A program made the translations under genes and the position numbers. The notes under the pieces were generated by a model that did not search any database, was not told the DNA's origin, and was given only the letters and a program-made list of their open reading frames with translations. From contig DMDP01000049.1 in the NCBI GenBank assembly GCA_003445475.1, forward strand, positions 1 through 6,271: DNA of 6,271 nucleotides, given 5' to 3'. The first letter of the stretch is position 1. Each line of letters begins with the position of its first letter. Below, piece after piece: positions 6,041 through 6,271 of the stretch. The DNA is from Peptococcaceae bacterium (GTDB lineage Bacteria > Bacillota > Desulfotomaculia > Desulfotomaculales > UBA12532).

Positions 6041-6054
6041 GCCCCCACCTCCCC
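6037..6054 (-). promoter_or_regulatory. Ribosome binding site and stop/start overlap between phosphorylase and SAM hydrolase genes
   Basis: Minus-strand GGGGAGGTG (6054-6046) lies inside the last codons of the phosphorylase gene. It is followed by TTGA at 6040-6037, where TTG starts the SAM hydrolase and TGA stops the phosphorylase. Translational coupling is likely. Confidence 0.7.
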
Positions 6055-6271
6055 GTACGGAAAAACGCCGTTCGCATTGATCAGGTAGTGAATGAGGGGG
6101 CCGGCGGGAGGCGGGGTTGGGCCCAGGGAAAAGGCCTCCAGAAGGAGGGCCTCCGCGTCGGCAAAATGGTCTTTATTCGTATGGAGAACGGCGAGCACTT
6201 CCTTCTCGCTAACGATCTCTCCCACTTTCTTCTTCAAAACAATACCGGCGGCGGGATCTACCGGCTCATCC
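6037..6271 (-). CDS. pdp: Pyrimidine-nucleoside phosphorylase, C-terminal end (start lies beyond window)
   Basis: These enzymes split uridine and thymidine with phosphate into base and (deoxy)ribose-1-phosphate in nucleoside salvage. Only the last 77 residues are in the window; the frame stays open to the window edge, so the TTG at 6237 is an internal leucine codon. The visible part matches the C-terminal lipoyl-like PYNP_C domain: DEPVDPAAGIVLKKKVGE, then a VLAVLHTN strand, an ADAEALLLEAF helix and a final PPAGPLIHYLI segment. About 12 further residues (NANGVFPYGEVGA) follow the usual end and are read through the region carrying the next gene's ribosome binding site. A thymidine phosphorylase (deoA) or AMP phosphorylase relative cannot be fully excluded without the catalytic domain. 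Confidence 0.8.
   Translation of the reverse strand, partial: DEPVDPAAGIVLKKKVGEIVSEKEVLAVLHTNKDHFADAEALLLEAFSLGPTPPPAGPLIHYLINANGVFPYGEVGA

Noticed and set aside
5060..6088. A 342-codon + strand open frame
   Set aside because: It is antisense to two well-recognised genes (sigma and SAM hydrolase), and its translation is Arg/Gly-rich without recognisable motifs, typical of a shadow frame in GC-rich DNA.
1..6271. CRISPR arrays, insertion sequences, tRNAs, attachment sites
   Set aside because: No direct repeat series, transposase-like protein, cloverleaf-like sequence or terminal inverted repeat was seen when reading both strands.

Overview
The window looks like a piece of chromosome from an anaerobic, probably thermophilic or spore-former-type Firmicute (Moorella/Desulfotomaculum/Pelotomaculum-like). 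This is inferred from protein style: a B12-dependent ribonucleotide reductase, a DUF1540 mini-protein, strong AGGAGG-type ribosome binding sites, frequent GTG/TTG starts and a moderately GC-rich composition. No phage, transposon, CRISPR, tRNA or rRNA signal was seen.

Layout. On the + strand, positions 1-743 hold the C-terminal end of nrdJ (adenosylcobalamin-dependent RNR). Everything else is on the minus strand and convergent with nrdJ. In transcription order it reads: the C-terminal end of a pyrimidine-nucleoside phosphorylase (6271-6037), a SAM hydroxide adenosyltransferase / SAM hydrolase (6040-5255), an ECF sigma factor (5228-4710), a membrane anti-sigma factor with a zinc-finger N-terminus (4696-3710), a double-BON-domain protein (3646-3137), an Mre11/SbcD-type nuclease (3057-2083), a very short Rad50/SbcC-type ATPase (2078-1020) and a 49-residue DUF1540 protein (947-798). 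A hairpin followed on the minus strand by a T-run (789-763) closes the series. Several junctions are tight: TTGA stop/start overlap at 6040-6037, 26 nt before the sigma gene, 13 nt between sigma and anti-sigma, and 4 nt between nuclease and ATPase. The larger gaps (63, 79 and 72 nt) show no convincing promoter, so the run could be one long transcript or several.

How the genes fit together. Three themes sit in one co-directional run. The first is nucleoside/SAM metabolism (phosphorylase plus an enzyme that converts SAM to adenosine and methionine). The second is an envelope-to-transcription signalling pair (ECF sigma plus transmembrane anti-sigma), followed by a BON protein without signal peptide. 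The third is a two-gene DNA-end-processing module.

The most unusual item is that module. The nuclease keeps the expected Mre11 metal-ligand motifs. Its ATPase partner is only 352 residues and has essentially no coiled coil and no CxxC zinc hook; a Ser/Pro/Thr-rich linker sits where the arms should be. The DUF1540 gene is too short for ordinary ORF cut-offs and was found by reading the minus strand next to a near-perfect Shine-Dalgarno sequence.
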